A DNA stretch of 64,000 nucleotides from Cryobacterium arcticum (lineage in GTDB: Bacteria > Actinomycetota > Actinomycetes > Actinomycetales > Microbacteriaceae): the NCBI RefSeq assembly GCF_003185895.1, contig NZ_QHLY01000012.1, positions 1,988,917 to 2,052,916 of the forward strand. The letters run 5' to 3'. A program made the translations under genes and the position numbers. The notes beneath the pieces were generated by a model. The model searched no databases. It was not told where the DNA came from and saw only the letters and a list, made by a program, of their open reading frames with translations. Shown here piece by piece: positions 63,687 through 64,000 of the stretch; positions within the stretch are counted from its first letter, which is position 1; each line of letters starts with the position of its first letter.

Positions 63687-64000
63687 TGACACCCACCGCA
63701 CTCAACACGAGCCTCGACCAGTACGAGGTCTGGTTCCTCACCGGCAGCCAGAATCTCTACGGCGAGGAAACCCTCCGCCAGGTCGCCGAGCAGTCCCAGG
63801 AGATCGCCAACGCCCTCGGCGCCTCCACCGACGTTCCGGTCAGGATCGTCTGGAAGCCCGTGCTCAAGGATGCCGACTCCATCCGTCGCGCCGCGCTCGA
63901 TGCGAACAGCGACGACAAGGTGATCGGCCTGATCGCGTGGATGCACACGTTCTCGCCGGCGAAGATGTGGATCGGCGGCCTCAACGCGCTGACGAAGCCG
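63686..64000 (+). CDS. araA: L-arabinose isomerase, N-terminal part
   Basis: The first 105 codons are present and the gene runs off the window (normal length about 500). The product opens with [21 protein letters not shown] and continues to [20 protein letters not shown], both strongly conserved in AraA. It converts L-arabinose to L-ribulose. The ATG overlaps the araD stop and has AAGGAG about 11 bases upstream. The catalytic residues lie beyond the edge. Confidence 0.95.
   Translation, partial: MTPTALNTSLDQYEVWFLTGSQNLYGEETLRQVAEQSQEIANALGASTDVPVRIVWKPVLKDADSIRRAALDANSDDKVIGLIAWMHTFSPAKMWIGGLNALTKP

Overview
The window looks like chromosomal DNA of a high-GC Gram-positive actinobacterium, most likely family Microbacteriaceae (Cryobacterium or a close relative). 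The evidence is GC-rich codon usage, GTG/TTG starts with AGGAGG-type ribosome binding sites, rpoB followed directly by rpoC, CarD, actinobacterial domain families (DUF5997, DUF4916-type NUDIX, DUF6412-like), an LAxTG surface protein, and short hairpin repeats between genes. The genus is inferred. I see no tRNA, rRNA, CRISPR array, prophage or insertion sequence.

1-13.3 kb (minus strand): a near-complete type IV pilus locus of monoderm layout. In transcription order it holds pilB, pilT, pilC, pilA (with its own upstream region and a downstream hairpin), three minor-prepilin-like genes, prepilin peptidase pilD, pilM, pilN, pilO, and a truncated proline-rich membrane protein. Most genes overlap by 1-4 nt. 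No pilP or secretin gene is present, as expected without an outer membrane.

13.4-16.8 kb (minus): three paralogous membrane-anchored proteins sharing four cysteines and a [14 protein letters not shown] motif, interrupted by a Pro-Thr-repeat protein with an LAETG sorting signal. This is the least explained part of the window. 16.8-24.5 kb: rpoC and rpoB, with a UUCG-loop terminator and a recognisable promoter.

24.8-51.3 kb: mostly housekeeping and small actinobacterial genes. They include a spermidine-synthase-like methyltransferase, a PQQ-type sugar dehydrogenase coupled to a SprT-like protease, a DEAD-box helicase with a structured leader, a nucleoside hydrolase, a NUDIX protein, DUF5997 divergent from a LysR effector-domain protein without HTH, a drug-type ABC exporter divergent from a TetR regulator with a 19-bp palindrome between them, a second paralogous membrane-protein pair, a voltage-sensor-like K+ channel, CarD, a GH114-like lipoprotein, a second YidC-like insertase and PPK2.

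51.3-64 kb: a TetR regulator divergent from a GH3 beta-glucosidase with a palindromic operator between them, an FAD disulfide oxidoreductase, an AI-2E family permease, PoxB-like pyruvate oxidase, glutathione peroxidase, an ABC-2 exporter, and a LacI-type regulator divergent from araD-araA with three operator-like sites. araB is absent between regulator and araD; a 20-codon ORF overlaps araD there.

Several families of hairpin-forming intergenic repeats (about 25-80 bp) lie mainly at gene 3' ends between 13 and 55 kb. Together with the cysteine-rich paralogues beside the pilus locus, they are the best candidates for undescribed biology here.
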